DNA of 64,000 nt, from assembly GCF_003491325.1 (NCBI RefSeq), contig NZ_CP022881.1, forward strand, positions 1,922,001 through 1,986,000. The letters are read 5' to 3'. The notes below the pieces were generated by a model, which did no database searches, was not told the DNA's origin, and saw nothing but the letters and a program-made list of their open reading frames with translations. The DNA is from Staphylococcus sp. M0911 (lineage in GTDB: Bacteria > Bacillota > Bacilli > Staphylococcales > Staphylococcaceae). Positions within the stretch are counted from its first letter, which is position 1, and every line of letters starts with the position of its first letter. The position numbers and the translations under genes are program-made. This document shows positions 7,556-15,566 of this stretch, piece after piece.

Positions 7556-8083
7556 TTACACCACTTTTACATATGTAGATTGGTGATATGCATTTACTCG
7601 TGCAATCTTACTGTTTTCAATTGCTGTATTTCTTTGTTTTTGACGTTCTGAACGTTGTTTAATACTTTCTCGGTACAAATCAACCTGTAAGCGTTCAATG
7701 ACGTTGTAGGGCTTATATCGTCCATTTGAACGCATATATTTTACAACTTGCTTCTTCTCTTTTTCTGTATAAAAGGTAAGTACATTTTTCAGTAATGCCA
7801 TATTACTTATAGATCGTTTTTTATAGTTTTGTAATCTTGCCTTTGTTTCAATAATTTGGATAACTAGTTTTTCAATTGGATATGAGACAGACACAACCCC
7901 CATTATTTCATCACATGTTGTGGTCGACGCACTCATATGGTACATACTTTCAATTTGGAATTCACACATCTTAATTTTTTTATTAATAAATGCTGGGTTA
8001 AATTGCGTTAATAGTTGATACTCAGATAATTTATTGTCGCCATTACGATAATATAAACAATTCTTCGTTTTAAGCAGTTTCAT
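7556..8083 (-). CDS. Conserved island packaging-operon protein, unknown function
   Basis: 175 residues, basic and helical, with a C-terminal charged helix (RESIKQRSERQKQRNTAIEN). A broken homolog lies at 38206-38693 in island C, with matching segments NPxxINxKIKxxxxQIxSxYH and KYMxxxGxxxxxNVIERLxxD. GGAGTG precedes the ATG. It is in the same operon as the sigma-like gene and terS. Genes at this position in SaPIs interfere with helper phage late transcription or packaging, but I cannot assign this one to a named protein. Confidence 0.75.
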   Translation of the reverse strand: MKLLKTKNCLYYRNGDNKLSEYQLLTQFNPAFINKKIKMCEFQIESMYHMSASTTTCDEIMGVVSVSYPIEKLVIQIIETKARLQNYKKRSISNMALLKNVLTFYTEKEKKQVVKYMRSNGRYKPYNVIERLQVDLYRESIKQRSERQKQRNTAIENSKIARVNAYHQSTYVKVV

Positions 8084-8103
8084 ACGTTCACTCCTATAAA
8101 GAG

Positions 8104-8126
8104 AGCCTACCCAAATTGGATAGGCT
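8104..8126. terminator. Terminator-like hairpin inside the packaging operon
   Basis: AGCCTA pairs with TAGGCT, with an internal CCAAATTGG palindrome and a T-run on the plus side. It lies between the 217- and 175-residue genes and may reduce downstream expression or stop antisense transcripts. Confidence 0.5.
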
Positions 8127-8135
8127 ATTTTTGAT

Positions 8136-8789
8136 TTAAGCGTTACGGAACACTTCGTTATACTTACTTTGAATGTTAATAATTTCTATATCGCCATCAC
8201 TATCTTTGATGACTGGTTGCCCGTTATTTTGTAACCCAAACTGTCTTAAAACATTATAGTTATACTCTAATTTTTGATATTCTTCATTATTTCGATATGG
8301 ATAAATTACCTTTTCTACCAATACATCAAAGTAAGGTTTTAACCTTACATTTTCATCTTCAGTAAGACGACTTTCTATCGCTTTTTTATAGATATTAAGT
8401 TCATATACATTAGTGGTTTTAGGATTGGCATTATAAACAAGATTAAATAGTTCTTCTGCATCAATTAAATTTACTTTCGCCTCTATGTCTTGACGTTTCA
8501 ACATTTCAACTTGTGGATTCTCATATGAAGATTCTTTCTCTTTTTGTTGGATTTCTACTATTTTTTCTTCATGTTCATCTAATAATATTTGTCCTAATTC
8601 TTTGAATTTAGATTGTAGGCTCAAAGCCTTATTATCCATTTTATTTTTAATAACATCCGTTTTATAGCCTTGTCTAATTAATGATTTCGTTTCTGTTATT
8701 AGATCTTCAAAATCTCCTAACAAATTTCTATAACGTCTATCATTAAAATATACATCCCACGTATCACCCGTGATTGTTGTAGTTGTCAT
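8136..8789 (-). CDS. Island protein of 217 residues, unknown function
   Basis: A predicted long alpha-helical protein. Residues about 25-110 are highly charged coiled-coil-like sequence (FEDLITETKSLIRQG..., EEKIVEIQQKEKES), and the C-terminal half is more globular. It is the second gene of the packaging operon in island B. By position and helical character it could act in capsid-size redirection or scaffolding, as CpmA/CpmB do in other SaPIs. I see no recognisable motif, so this is only a possibility. No copy survives in islands A or C. Confidence 0.65.
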   Translation of the reverse strand: MTTTTITGDTWDVYFNDRRYRNLLGDFEDLITETKSLIRQGYKTDVIKNKMDNKALSLQSKFKELGQILLDEHEEKIVEIQQKEKESSYENPQVEMLKRQDIEAKVNLIDAEELFNLVYNANPKTTNVYELNIYKKAIESRLTEDENVRLKPYFDVLVEKVIYPYRNNEEYQKLEYNYNVLRQFGLQNNGQPVIKDSDGDIEIINIQSKYNEVFRNA

Positions 8790-8819
8790 TTATAAGTACC
8801 TCTTTCTTTAGTTTTTGTT

Positions 8820-9161
8820 TTACACTTCAATTCGTTTCAAAGCTTCATAGCGTTTCATACTGCCATCAGCTAATTTCTTAATACTTCTCATCGCTTGTTG
8901 CTTTTCTTGTTCTGTCGTAATGGTGTAATAACCACGTTCACTAGGTTTATAACTGCATCCGATAGGATAGCCATAATCATATACTAATGAATTGATTACT
9001 CTTCGTAACCATCGTTCATTGCTTGAATTATATTCATATCCCAATTGATTTAAGATTTTAGTTTTAGTAATATATTTATTGGACGTATTTTTTATCACAT
9101 TGAAAACTTGCAGGTGTTCGGTGGGTAAATGATACGTCTCTTTTTCTGCGATACTTTCCAT
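8820..9161 (-). CDS. Winged-helix-like island protein, first gene of packaging operon
   Basis: 113 residues. Residues 20-90 read like a winged helix: helix FNVIKNTSNKYITKTKILNQ, recognition region ERWLRRVINSLVYDYG, then a wing YPIGCSYKPSERGYYTI. A helical tail follows. It is the first gene after the 535-bp control region that holds a LexA-like palindrome, so it may be expressed early upon SOS or helper induction. A DNA-binding regulator is likely; the target is unknown. Confidence 0.65.
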   Translation of the reverse strand: MESIAEKETYHLPTEHLQVFNVIKNTSNKYITKTKILNQLGYEYNSSNERWLRRVINSLVYDYGYPIGCSYKPSERGYYTITTEQEKQQAMRSIKKLADGSMKRYEALKRIEV

Positions 9162-9337
9162 TTCTACACCCCTTTCTTTTAATTATTTTATACCTAAATT
9201 ATACCATTTTCACTGACCTAAAACAAACTTATGTTCGCTTTGTAGCACGCTTTGTCAGTTGTTTAGCTTATCTCATATAAAACTTATAAAACAACATTAT
9301 AAAATTAATAAGGAGCCTTTTAGATCATTCAAATACA

Positions 9338-9349
9338 GAACTTAAGTTC
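9338..9349. promoter_or_regulatory. LexA (SOS) box-like palindrome
   Basis: GAACTTAAGTTC fits the GAAC-N4-GTTC core of the Gram-positive SOS box, and the flanks (A...G) give 13 of the 14 consensus positions or close to it. It sits beside the probable promoter of the packaging operon. Confidence 0.65.
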
Positions 9350-9661
9350 GATATAATAGGGCGAACAAATGGCGAACGAATTTAACTTTTAGGCCTATAC
9401 CAAAAACACAAACTTTAGCTTGTATTAGCGTTAACAAAGTTCGCACACCTTGCACAAATCTTGCCATTTTTTCAATTCTCAAAGACTGTATACCTTCCGA
9501 TTTTAAAAGCTAACACCTTTATATAACCTTATTATTTTCAAAGCCATAAAACAGCTCAATATCAACATTTCACACTTTTTTTAATTTCGCACACCTATCT
9601 ATTAACTCACTATTGTTGCAACCTTTACATTTTAAAACTTCTATACCTTATACTTTTACAT

Positions 9662-9687
9662 TAGGAGCCACACACCACGTGTGACTC
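9662..9687 (-). terminator. Hairpin after the replication operon
   Basis: On the minus strand GGAGTCACAC pairs with GTGTGGCTCC with one mismatch, immediately after the stop of the 213-residue gene. The U-run is weak. Confidence 0.5.
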
Positions 9688-9696
9688 CATATTTAA

Positions 9697-10338
9697 TTAC
9701 TTATTCAAACTGTAATAAGATGACTTCAACTCAGTTAACTTACGTTCTAAAGCCTTGTAATCCTCTTGTGTAGCCTTCTCATCTTGTACAAACTCAGTTA
9801 CTAATTTTAATCCCTCAACTAACTCTGGTGCTGGTTCATTGATTCCCGTAGCTATCTGATACAACATTTCAATATTCGCTATCACATCAGTATTACTCGA
9901 TTGAATGCCCTCAAGTGTATCAGTATCAAATCCATTTTCTAGGTACTCAAACACATCACTATTATTTGATTCTGCATATGTTTGTAATCCATACATAAAA
10001 TATTCATCTTCAAACAAATGACTAGCCATCATATCACTAATAGAAAGCTGTTTACCGTCATGTAATTCATAACCTACATAATGCCCCTCTATGCTTCTTA
10101 TAAGCCCCTCAGTGTGCTTAGGTGACGCTAATTCAAATGATTGCCTTACTTTACAATCTTTAATATATACATGACCGAATAACTTCCCGTTCATCATCAC
10201 ATAAACCATATCAAATGGATCATTGTATAACTTAAAGCAACATGGTTGCACTTTACTATGTTCTAATAATCCTGTGTAGTACCTTAGTAACGTGCCTGCT
10301 CGTGTTTCAAATTGGTTTACGATAGTTTCTACGTTCAT
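9697..10338 (-). CDS. Island protein of 213 residues, unknown function
   Basis: A soluble acidic protein (for example DTLEGIQSSNTDVIANIEML) with a lysine/glutamate-rich C-terminal helix. It contains no signal peptide, membrane segment or nucleotide-binding motif I can identify. It is the last gene of the replication operon, downstream of the primase. Island-encoded proteins at this position are common in SaPIs and mostly unstudied. I can only say it is intact and probably co-expressed with rep and pri. Confidence 0.65.
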   Translation of the reverse strand: MNVETIVNQFETRAGTLLRYYTGLLEHSKVQPCCFKLYNDPFDMVYVMMNGKLFGHVYIKDCKVRQSFELASPKHTEGLIRSIEGHYVGYELHDGKQLSISDMMASHLFEDEYFMYGLQTYAESNNSDVFEYLENGFDTDTLEGIQSSNTDVIANIEMLYQIATGINEPAPELVEGLKLVTEFVQDEKATQEDYKALERKLTELKSSYYSLNK

Positions 10339-10339
10339 G

Positions 10340-10672
10340 TTATTTACTCCTTTTTATATAATTTAAATAATTCTTTAATCTAGCTAGCACTAACTCAAAA
10401 CTTCCTGTAGCTATAACTTTGTAACTTGTCCTTTTATTCGATTTAGGTATATAACTCTCACGCCATGCAGTCCAATTGTTATCAATATATTCTAAATAAA
10501 CCGTTGATACATAACTTATTGAACAATAATATACTTCATTAGATATACCAGTTATTAAGCCGATGCTTTGGGCTTGTTCATCTAAATTGTAATTCTCTTT
10601 AACGGCTTGCACTTCTAACTGTCGCCTCCCAGTCTCTCTCAGTAAATACATCGCCGTTTTTATTATCTCCAA
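10340..10672 (-). CDS. Small island protein downstream of primase
   Basis: The frame is open for 110 codons, but its first 73 bp overlap the primase end. An internal GTG at 10612 lies 12 nt after GGAGG and would give 91 residues (VQAVKENYNLDEQAQSIGLI...). The region YYCSISYVSTVYLEYIDNNW looks like a beta-rich fold. It ends one base before the next gene. The start is uncertain and the function unknown. Confidence 0.55.
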   Translation of the reverse strand: MEIIKTAMYLLRETGRRQLEVQAVKENYNLDEQAQSIGLITGISNEVYYCSISYVSTVYLEYIDNNWTAWRESYIPKSNKRTSYKVIATGSFELVLARLKNYLNYIKRSK

Positions 10673-11402
10673 TCAATACACGTAACGGCTCAATATCTAC
10701 GTTACATTGAATCGCGTAACTTACTGCTTTATATAAATCATTGTTCCTATATTCACTTTGACCGTCTATAATGCGTTGATATGCACGTTTGCCTTCTCCA
10801 CCTTTGCCAACTCTTACGTGACTAAAACTATAATTAGGTAGTGCTCGTCGAATGGAATACGGCTCTAATACTTGTTGTTTGTAATTACCAGCTTTAGAAA
10901 ATATTCGTTTCTCAAACTCTCCTTGATACTTAGTTACATTGACACCGTTATGAGTGTATATACCTTTAGCTGTTTGACTACCTGCAAGCACAAAATAATT
11001 ATTGGGATGTGCTTTGATATCAACAGATGGTAAATAACCTATCTTCTGTCCGTATTCGATATTGTCATGCTTTTTGAATATGATATGTTTCCCACCACTT
11101 GCCGTTGTCTGTACTAATGTATTTTGTGCATTGGTAACAAGTTCTTCGTAATATGGTATTTGTTTCAAACTAACGAAACCATTCTTACCATCTTCATGAT
11201 CTACATCAATGTCGATACACCATACACCTCGTGTTAATACGCCCAATACATTGGTTTGATGATAAATATTAGAATGATATTCAATGAATTCATCGGTAAT
11301 ATCTATATCAGCAAATGAAACTGTTGGCTTTTTGTGATTATTAAGTGGTATCACTTCAATATTCTTTTTTAATAATTGTTTTGCTACATGATAACCTGTC
11401 AT
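10599..11402 (-). CDS. pri: Prim-Pol-type island primase
   Basis: 267 residues with the bifunctional primase/polymerase fold: the metal-binding strand GVWCIDIDVDHEDGKNGF (DxD, about residues 64-70) is followed by TTASGGKHIIFKK and VDIKAHPNNYFVLAGSQ, as in replication proteins of phages and SaPIs. It synthesises primers and pairs with the Rep helicase encoded immediately upstream. The 175-bp gap between them holds the iteron-rich origin. The C-terminus (TERDWEATVRSASR) is the usual end of this primase C-terminal region. It is intact. Confidence 0.85.
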   Translation of the reverse strand: MTGYHVAKQLLKKNIEVIPLNNHKKPTVSFADIDITDEFIEYHSNIYHQTNVLGVLTRGVWCIDIDVDHEDGKNGFVSLKQIPYYEELVTNAQNTLVQTTASGGKHIIFKKHDNIEYGQKIGYLPSVDIKAHPNNYFVLAGSQTAKGIYTHNGVNVTKYQGEFEKRIFSKAGNYKQQVLEPYSIRRALPNYSFSHVRVGKGGEGKRAYQRIIDGQSEYRNNDLYKAVSYAIQCNVDIEPLRVLIGDNKNGDVFTERDWEATVRSASR

Positions 11403-11414
11403 TGTATACCTCCT

Positions 11415-11577
11415 TTGTAGGTAACCAGTAACTCTAATAACTCTTATTTTTACCTATATCATCAACAATATTAAAAGTTATCGATTAATGTTACAGTAAT
11501 AAGAGTTATATAGGTTACCAATTGTTATAACGCTATTTTTAGAGTTACTATATAAGTTACCTAGAGTTACAGTAACC
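11415..11577. other. Island replication origin with iterons
   Basis: This 163-bp AT-rich region between rep and pri is filled with GTTAC/GTAAC motifs: AGTTACC, AGAGTTAC, AGTAAC and GGTAACC appear at least ten times, on both strands. They form two clusters (about 11418-11456 and 11490-11577) around an AT-rich centre. ATAACTCTTATT (about 11437) is the reverse complement of AATAAGAGTTAT (about 11498). SaPI origins lie next to rep and consist of such iteron sets bound by the cognate Rep, so this is very likely ori. Confidence 0.85.
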
Positions 11578-13194
11578 TTAGTGTTCAGAAATTAGTTCTA
11601 AAGCCATATTAAATAATTCAATGTTTCCAACTTTATGAACTTTTGTATTTACCCCGTCTATTTTCTTTTGATTATTGATACTAATGCCAATTTTCCTCAT
11701 GTCTTCTTTAGCGTTCTTGTAACGTAAACTTGAGTAATCTTGTTCTATCAAGCGTTGTAAAGTTTCATCGCCTGCTAATATAAAGCCCTGTTTTGATAAC
11801 AATCTGATCATAGTAATTTGAGTTTCAGTCAATTCATCTTCATTAAAATAATACTTGAGCGTTACATCCTTAAATTTAAATTCTCTTCCATTTTCTTTTA
11901 AATATTCCAAACTCGCTATTAAGAATGACACTGATGCACTAACTGAAATGTTGCCATTAGGTTGTATATAATCCCAATAAGGCTTAAAAATCTGATAACG
12001 TTCTTCATCAGTTTCATTTATGGGTCTATCCTTTAGCGATATTTTAACTGTTCGCGTTGTATTGGCTGTAATTTCACCAGTATCGACACTTTCATTTGTA
12101 TCTAGTATTAATACGGCGTTATTTTTAAATGTAAATGCGTTTCTTCCAATGCCCCGTCCAGAAATTGTTTCACCTGTTGCTATTTTTCTTAATATGCGCA
12201 TCATTTGTTTAGTGATTTCACCTGTCTCATTAGCATGAGCTATATCTGCACCGTAAAAATTCATCCACTCATTTGCCGATTCAAAACCACCAGAAATAAG
12301 GCTATCAAAATTAACTTTGTTCACTGTCATCAATTTTTCAAATGTAGCCATAAACAAACCTTTTCCAGAACGACCAAAATCTTTAAGTAAAAACCACTTT
12401 TCTGCTTGTATCAATTTCATTTTTCGATACATTGTATAAGCGTGTGTTAGCATTAAATTGTTTTTACTCTTTTCATTGTCAGTTACTAAATCAAAGAAGT
12501 TTCTGGGTATTTCTAAATTGATATCTTTAATATCTACGTCATATTTAATTGAGTAGAGCTCATCACTTTTTAATTTTTGTTCTGTAAGCGTTAAATTTTG
12601 GCAATCATATACCCAGTCATTACCTGCAATGCAATATGGATAAATCTTAAAGTTATGAGTTACATTTAAATGTTCGCGGTAAAGCTCTAACATCACATCT
12701 AAGAAATCATCAATATAGTACTTGTTATCAACTGGATAGGTTAACGCAAAGTTTGTATTGTCTATCACTTCATACTGGTTATTCTTAACTATAATAAAGC
12801 AGTCTAGTTGTTTTGAATAAATGACCCTGTCAGAAATTAGATCAGCTATAAAACGTGCATAGTTATGAAAATGACTGGTTTTAAACGTAGATTGTTTTTC
12901 TTCTTCACCATTTTTATCAACAGTCTTGATATTGACGGTACCATAAACAAGCCCAATTTCTTTTGGTTTTATGGTATAATCTAAAGTAAGATTACTAATA
13001 TAATCACCTGCAACATTATCTTTTTCTCGGTGATATACATTTCCTTTGTTATTAAAAACTTGTCTATCTGTTGAGATTGATGCAAAGTTTATACGCTTGC
13101 TTATCTCTTTTATCCTAGATAGATTAATTGTTGAAACATAATCTAATTTAGAATGAAATTCGAAATGTTTTTTATAAAGTGATACTTCGTCCAT
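11578..13194 (-). CDS. rep: Island Rep: replication initiator helicase
   Basis: 538 residues. A superfamily 3-type ATPase core is seen: Walker A in FLLKDFGRSGKGLFMATFEK (about residues 267-286), Walker B-like FYGADIAHANETGE, and sensor AVLILDTNESVDTGEI. The C-terminal part (from about 440, EDELTETQITMIRLLSKQGF) is a winged-helix-like domain that in SaPI Rep proteins recognises the iterons. The predicted origin starts directly after its stop codon. Rep forms a hexameric helicase that starts autonomous island replication once the repressor is lifted. Confidence 0.88.
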   Translation of the reverse strand: MDEVSLYKKHFEFHSKLDYVSTINLSRIKEISKRINFASISTDRQVFNNKGNVYHREKDNVAGDYISNLTLDYTIKPKEIGLVYGTVNIKTVDKNGEEEKQSTFKTSHFHNYARFIADLISDRVIYSKQLDCFIIVKNNQYEVIDNTNFALTYPVDNKYYIDDFLDVMLELYREHLNVTHNFKIYPYCIAGNDWVYDCQNLTLTEQKLKSDELYSIKYDVDIKDINLEIPRNFFDLVTDNEKSKNNLMLTHAYTMYRKMKLIQAEKWFLLKDFGRSGKGLFMATFEKLMTVNKVNFDSLISGGFESANEWMNFYGADIAHANETGEITKQMMRILRKIATGETISGRGIGRNAFTFKNNAVLILDTNESVDTGEITANTTRTVKISLKDRPINETDEERYQIFKPYWDYIQPNGNISVSASVSFLIASLEYLKENGREFKFKDVTLKYYFNEDELTETQITMIRLLSKQGFILAGDETLQRLIEQDYSSLRYKNAKEDMRKIGISINNQKKIDGVNTKVHKVGNIELFNMALELISEH

Positions 13195-13253
13195 GTAGTC
13201 ACCCTTTCGATAATATTCTGTTTTTGTTAATATATTAATTAGTATTTATTTAA

Positions 13254-13562
13254 TTAAATACTTTGTACATTTGCGTTACTTTCGCTTTGGTCGGTGGAGA
13301 GTGACGCTTTTTCTATTTCATGAAACTTATTCATTAAACTGTCTAATTCTTCCAAATAAGTAAGCATTAATTCTGTAACTTGTTCGTTGTGAATTCTATG
13401 TTCGTTATACGCTAGACCGTAATTAACCACTTCTTCTTCAGTTTTTAACGATCTCTTCGTAAATCGTCCATCTACAAACCATGTATGTGTAGTCGCTACA
13501 TCTTCCAACTTTCCTTTTACTATCTCTATATTGCACATTAAATTTCTAATCTCCCAATTCAT
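13254..13562 (-). CDS. DUF1474 family island protein
   Basis: 102 residues beginning MNWEIRNLMCNIEIVKGKLE, with the block YGLAYNEHRIHNEQVTELML that is typical of DUF1474 proteins found in nearly all SaPIs. It is helical and cytosolic. It shares a one-base junction with the upstream gene and is co-transcribed with rep. It lies in the early operon controlled by the master repressor; its biochemical role is not established. Confidence 0.8.
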   Translation of the reverse strand: MNWEIRNLMCNIEIVKGKLEDVATTHTWFVDGRFTKRSLKTEEEVVNYGLAYNEHRIHNEQVTELMLTYLEELDSLMNKFHEIEKASLSTDQSESNANVQSI

Positions 13563-13946
13563 TTATAATTCCTCCACTTCAATATTTCCCACAATGTAAT
13601 CTAATGCCCACTCTAACATTCCAATCACGTGTCCTTTGCGATCTGTTGTATGTTTATGTTCACCTTTTTCGTCTATGACACTATAACGGTAAACGTGTTG
13701 TGTTTCTTTCATGACATCACTTAGCGTCATTGTTACTTCATCAAGAATTAAAAATGCTTCATCTTCAAAATCTAATTCAGCAAGAATATTGAACAATCCA
13801 TTATGAACTAACTTTAAAGCATATTCATAAAATGCTTTATCCTGATAATGATAGTCCTTATCGGATTTAAACTTATCTTCCTCGTATAATACTACTTCTA
13901 ATATTTTAACCACTTTTGATAATTGATATTTTTGTTTGATTTCCAT
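13563..13946 (-). CDS. Island early-operon protein, unknown function
   Basis: 127 residues, acidic. The N-terminus is helical and the central region resembles a small alpha/beta unit (DEAFLILDEVTMTLSDVMKE). The end VIGMLEWALDYIVGNIEVEEL is conserved-looking in SaPI early genes. It is tightly packed between the 67-residue gene (1-bp gap) and the DUF1474 gene (adjacent). No membrane segment is present and I recognise no function. Confidence 0.65.
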   Translation of the reverse strand: MEIKQKYQLSKVVKILEVVLYEEDKFKSDKDYHYQDKAFYEYALKLVHNGLFNILAELDFEDEAFLILDEVTMTLSDVMKETQHVYRYSVIDEKGEHKHTTDRKGHVIGMLEWALDYIVGNIEVEEL

Positions 13947-13947
13947 C

Positions 13948-14151
13948 TTAACTACCTACTTTTTTCTTATTTTTAATTTCTGTAATTTTTGATAAATCCA
14001 TTTCTAAACACGCAACTTGAACATCTTTACTAACATCAGGAAAGTACTGTCCAAATACTTTTGGCGGTATATTTAACATTAAATTATGTTGAGTATCTTT
14101 AATGTTGTGCCAGCCAACTACTGTTTTTGTAATAATAACTTGTTTTCGCAC
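13948..14151 (-). CDS. Small island protein, 67 residues
   Basis: It starts with GTG at 14151, preceded by AGGAGAG at good spacing. The sequence has a beta-rich N-terminus (RKQVIITKTVVGWHNI) and a basic tail (KITEIKNKKKVGS). Its beginning overlaps the end of the 57-residue membrane protein gene by 34 nt, so the two are probably coupled. Unknown function in the early operon. Confidence 0.65.
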   Translation of the reverse strand: MRKQVIITKTVVGWHNIKDTQHNLMLNIPPKVFGQYFPDVSKDVQVACLEMDLSKITEIKNKKKVGS

Positions 14152-14291
14152 GTTGTAATCTCTCCTGTTAAATTAAATCCATAAGTTACCATCATGCCGT
14201 ACACACTAAAAGCGACATACATGTTAGATATTGCTAGTAATAATATTGTTAACAATGAAACTAAGCAGATATAAGTTAAGTACATTTTCAT
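14118..14291 (-). CDS. Small membrane protein, 57 residues
   Basis: The ATG at 14291 overlaps the stop of the upstream HTH gene (ATGA), and GAGGGG precedes it. The protein begins MKMYLTYICLVSLLTILLLA and has one clear transmembrane helix at residues 4-24, perhaps a second at 27-43, then a short polar tail (TCENKLLLQKQ). It fills an apparent gap between the regulator and the early genes, and its coupling on both sides supports translation. The function is unknown. Confidence 0.6.
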   Translation of the reverse strand: MKMYLTYICLVSLLTILLLAISNMYVAFSVYGMMVTYGFNLTGEITTCENKLLLQKQ

Positions 14292-14515
14292 TGCCTTGAC
14301 CCCTCTACTTTAATTTTTGATGAAAATAACTCATCAATTGGCATGTCATACATTTCTGAAAGAATCTGACACTCATTTAAATTAAATATTGCTTTACCAC
14401 TTTCCTTTAACTGGTAGCGTTGTGGACTAATACCAAGTTTGCTAGCAACTTTCTTTTGCGTGTCACCTTTTTCTTTTCTAGTAATGTATAACATTGGATA
14501 AGTTAGTTTTGTCAT
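14288..14515 (-). CDS. Xre-family HTH protein (second early regulator)
   Basis: 75 residues from the ATG at 14515, chosen because AGGAG lies 9 nt before it; a GTG at 14524 is too close to the ribosome site. The HTH region is EKGDTQKKVASKLGISPQRY, followed by KESGKAIFNLNECQILSEMY and the common tail MPIDELF. Small Xre proteins of this type lie in the rightmost operon of SaPIs and act as activator, excisionase-like or Cro-like factors. It follows the other small HTH gene by 28 bp, with a 15-bp operator-like repeat in the gap. Confidence 0.75.
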   Translation of the reverse strand: MTKLTYPMLYITRKEKGDTQKKVASKLGISPQRYQLKESGKAIFNLNECQILSEMYDMPIDELFSSKIKVEGSRQ

Positions 14516-14533
14516 TCTAATCACTCCTAAAGG

Positions 14534-14841
14534 AAACTTTATGCTACTTATTAATTAAAAAAATATCATCAATAGTAATGTCTTTGATACCATTTTCTAT
14601 TAATTTATTTTTTATAAACACCTTCTCTGAATCTTTAAATGGTGTTATTCCTCTTTCTTTATTTCTATAAGCAGTAACTGAAATTTTTAAATTATTAGCC
14701 ATTTGATTTTGTGTTAAACCAATATACCTTCTGTAATTGCTTACTTTATTATTCATCAAAACCACCTCCTTGAAACTTTATGCTACAAGCATATAACCTC
14801 TCCTTTTACTTGTCAACACTTTTTATGATACTTTATGAAAC
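14534..14841. promoter_or_regulatory. Operator repeats of the island regulatory switch
   Basis: GAAACTTTATGCTAC occurs identically at 14534-14548 (between the two small HTH genes) and 14772-14786 (upstream of the Cro-like gene). A variant, ATACTTTATGAAAC, lies at 14828-14841 in the divergent promoter region. Such repeats are the expected binding sites of the master repressor or its opposing regulator. Confidence 0.6.
14544..14756 (-). CDS. Cro-like HTH regulator divergent from the repressor
   Basis: 70 residues from the ATG at 14756, placed 8 nt after AAGGAGG. The HTH is SNYRRYIGLTQNQMANNLKI and then SVTAYRNKERGITPF, similar to Cro/phage regulators. It is transcribed divergently from the longer repressor gene, the lysogeny-switch arrangement of SaPIs (str versus stl). 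Its own upstream region carries repeated GAAACTTTATG motifs, so it is likely repressed by the neighbour. Confidence 0.75.
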   Translation of the reverse strand: MNNKVSNYRRYIGLTQNQMANNLKISVTAYRNKERGITPFKDSEKVFIKNKLIENGIKDITIDDIFLINK

Positions 14842-14913
14842 TTATAATTCCACTAAAGCTAAATTAATGATAGAATACTAACATAAATATTCATCATTAA
14901 GGAGGCGTTTAGT

Positions 14914-15561
14914 ATTTCACAACAATCAATTTTAGCTAATAATATAAAAAAAATTAGAAAAGAATTAGGTCTTACGATGGAAGAGTTTGGTGAAAAATTC
15001 ACACATAAAGCTCATAAATCTATTGTTTCAAAATGGGAAAAAGGGCTAACAAAACCAAGTAATGAAAGATTAAAAGAGATTGCTAAGTTAGGGAATATAA
15101 GTGTACATCAATTAATATACGGTGATTTTCTAGGGTTGTTAGAAAGTATTGCAAACGAGGAAATAAAGTTTATTTTAGACACAAATATGTGTGCTAACAA
15201 TAGTTTTCTAGCTAATGAATTATCATCTTCAGTTTCTCGTTTTATATTTTCCTATTATGAAAGAGGTAAAGAAAATTTTAACGAAAATTTATTTAGAAAA
15301 TTGTTACAACATTATTTACAATTAGAATTAGATTTAGGAAATAGAGATCTTGAATCTTTAACATATTTCGCTTATCAAAGAACAATAAATGCGCAAGAAT
15401 TAGTAGTTGACTATTATGAAGATTCAAAAGCAAAAGAATTTTTAAAAGATGAGAGCATCGATGAATTCCTTACGACAATATCTAACAAATACTTTGATCT
15501 ATTAGAATACATTGATGACTATAGAGTTAAACATGATCTAGAGAAAATTAGTGAAGAGTGA
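14914..15561 (+). CDS. Master repressor (Stl-like) with probable ATT start
   Basis: I place the start at ATT 14914, 8 nt after the strong site AAGGAGG (14899-14905). From there the frame encodes SQQSILANNIKKIRKELGLT and then MEEFGEKF, the first half of an Xre helix-turn-helix. The first ATG (14977) would start inside the HTH and leave no ribosome site. With ATT the protein has 215 residues: HTH at about 9-65 and a large helical C-terminal domain that in SaPI repressors binds helper-phage inducer proteins. It faces away from the Cro-like gene and overlaps the integrase start. Binding to an inducer would lift repression of the early operon. Confidence 0.8.
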   Translation: MSQQSILANNIKKIRKELGLTMEEFGEKFTHKAHKSIVSKWEKGLTKPSNERLKEIAKLGNISVHQLIYGDFLGLLESIANEEIKFILDTNMCANNSFLANELSSSVSRFIFSYYERGKENFNENLFRKLLQHYLQLELDLGNRDLESLTYFAYQRTINAQELVVDYYEDSKAKEFLKDESIDEFLTTISNKYFDLLEYIDDYRVKHDLEKISEE

Positions 15562-15566
15562 ATACA

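Larger units (their letters stand above)
9162..9696. promoter_or_regulatory. Control region of the packaging operon
   Basis: No gene is visible in these 535 bp. It holds the SOS-type palindrome GAACTTAAGTTC (9338-9349) about 180 nt upstream of the first packaging gene, a TATTAT element on the minus strand next to it, and several copies of GCGAAC or its complement (about 9232, 9359, 9370, 9439). Two of these are spaced 11 bp apart. A TTCGCACACCT motif appears twice (about 9440 and 9587). LexA control of this operon is known in SaPIs; the GCGAAC repeats may bind an island regulator. Confidence 0.6.

Noticed and set aside
9662-9687. CACGTG-containing hairpin as an operator
   Set aside because: Its place right after the last gene of the replication operon and its imperfect stem fit a terminator better.
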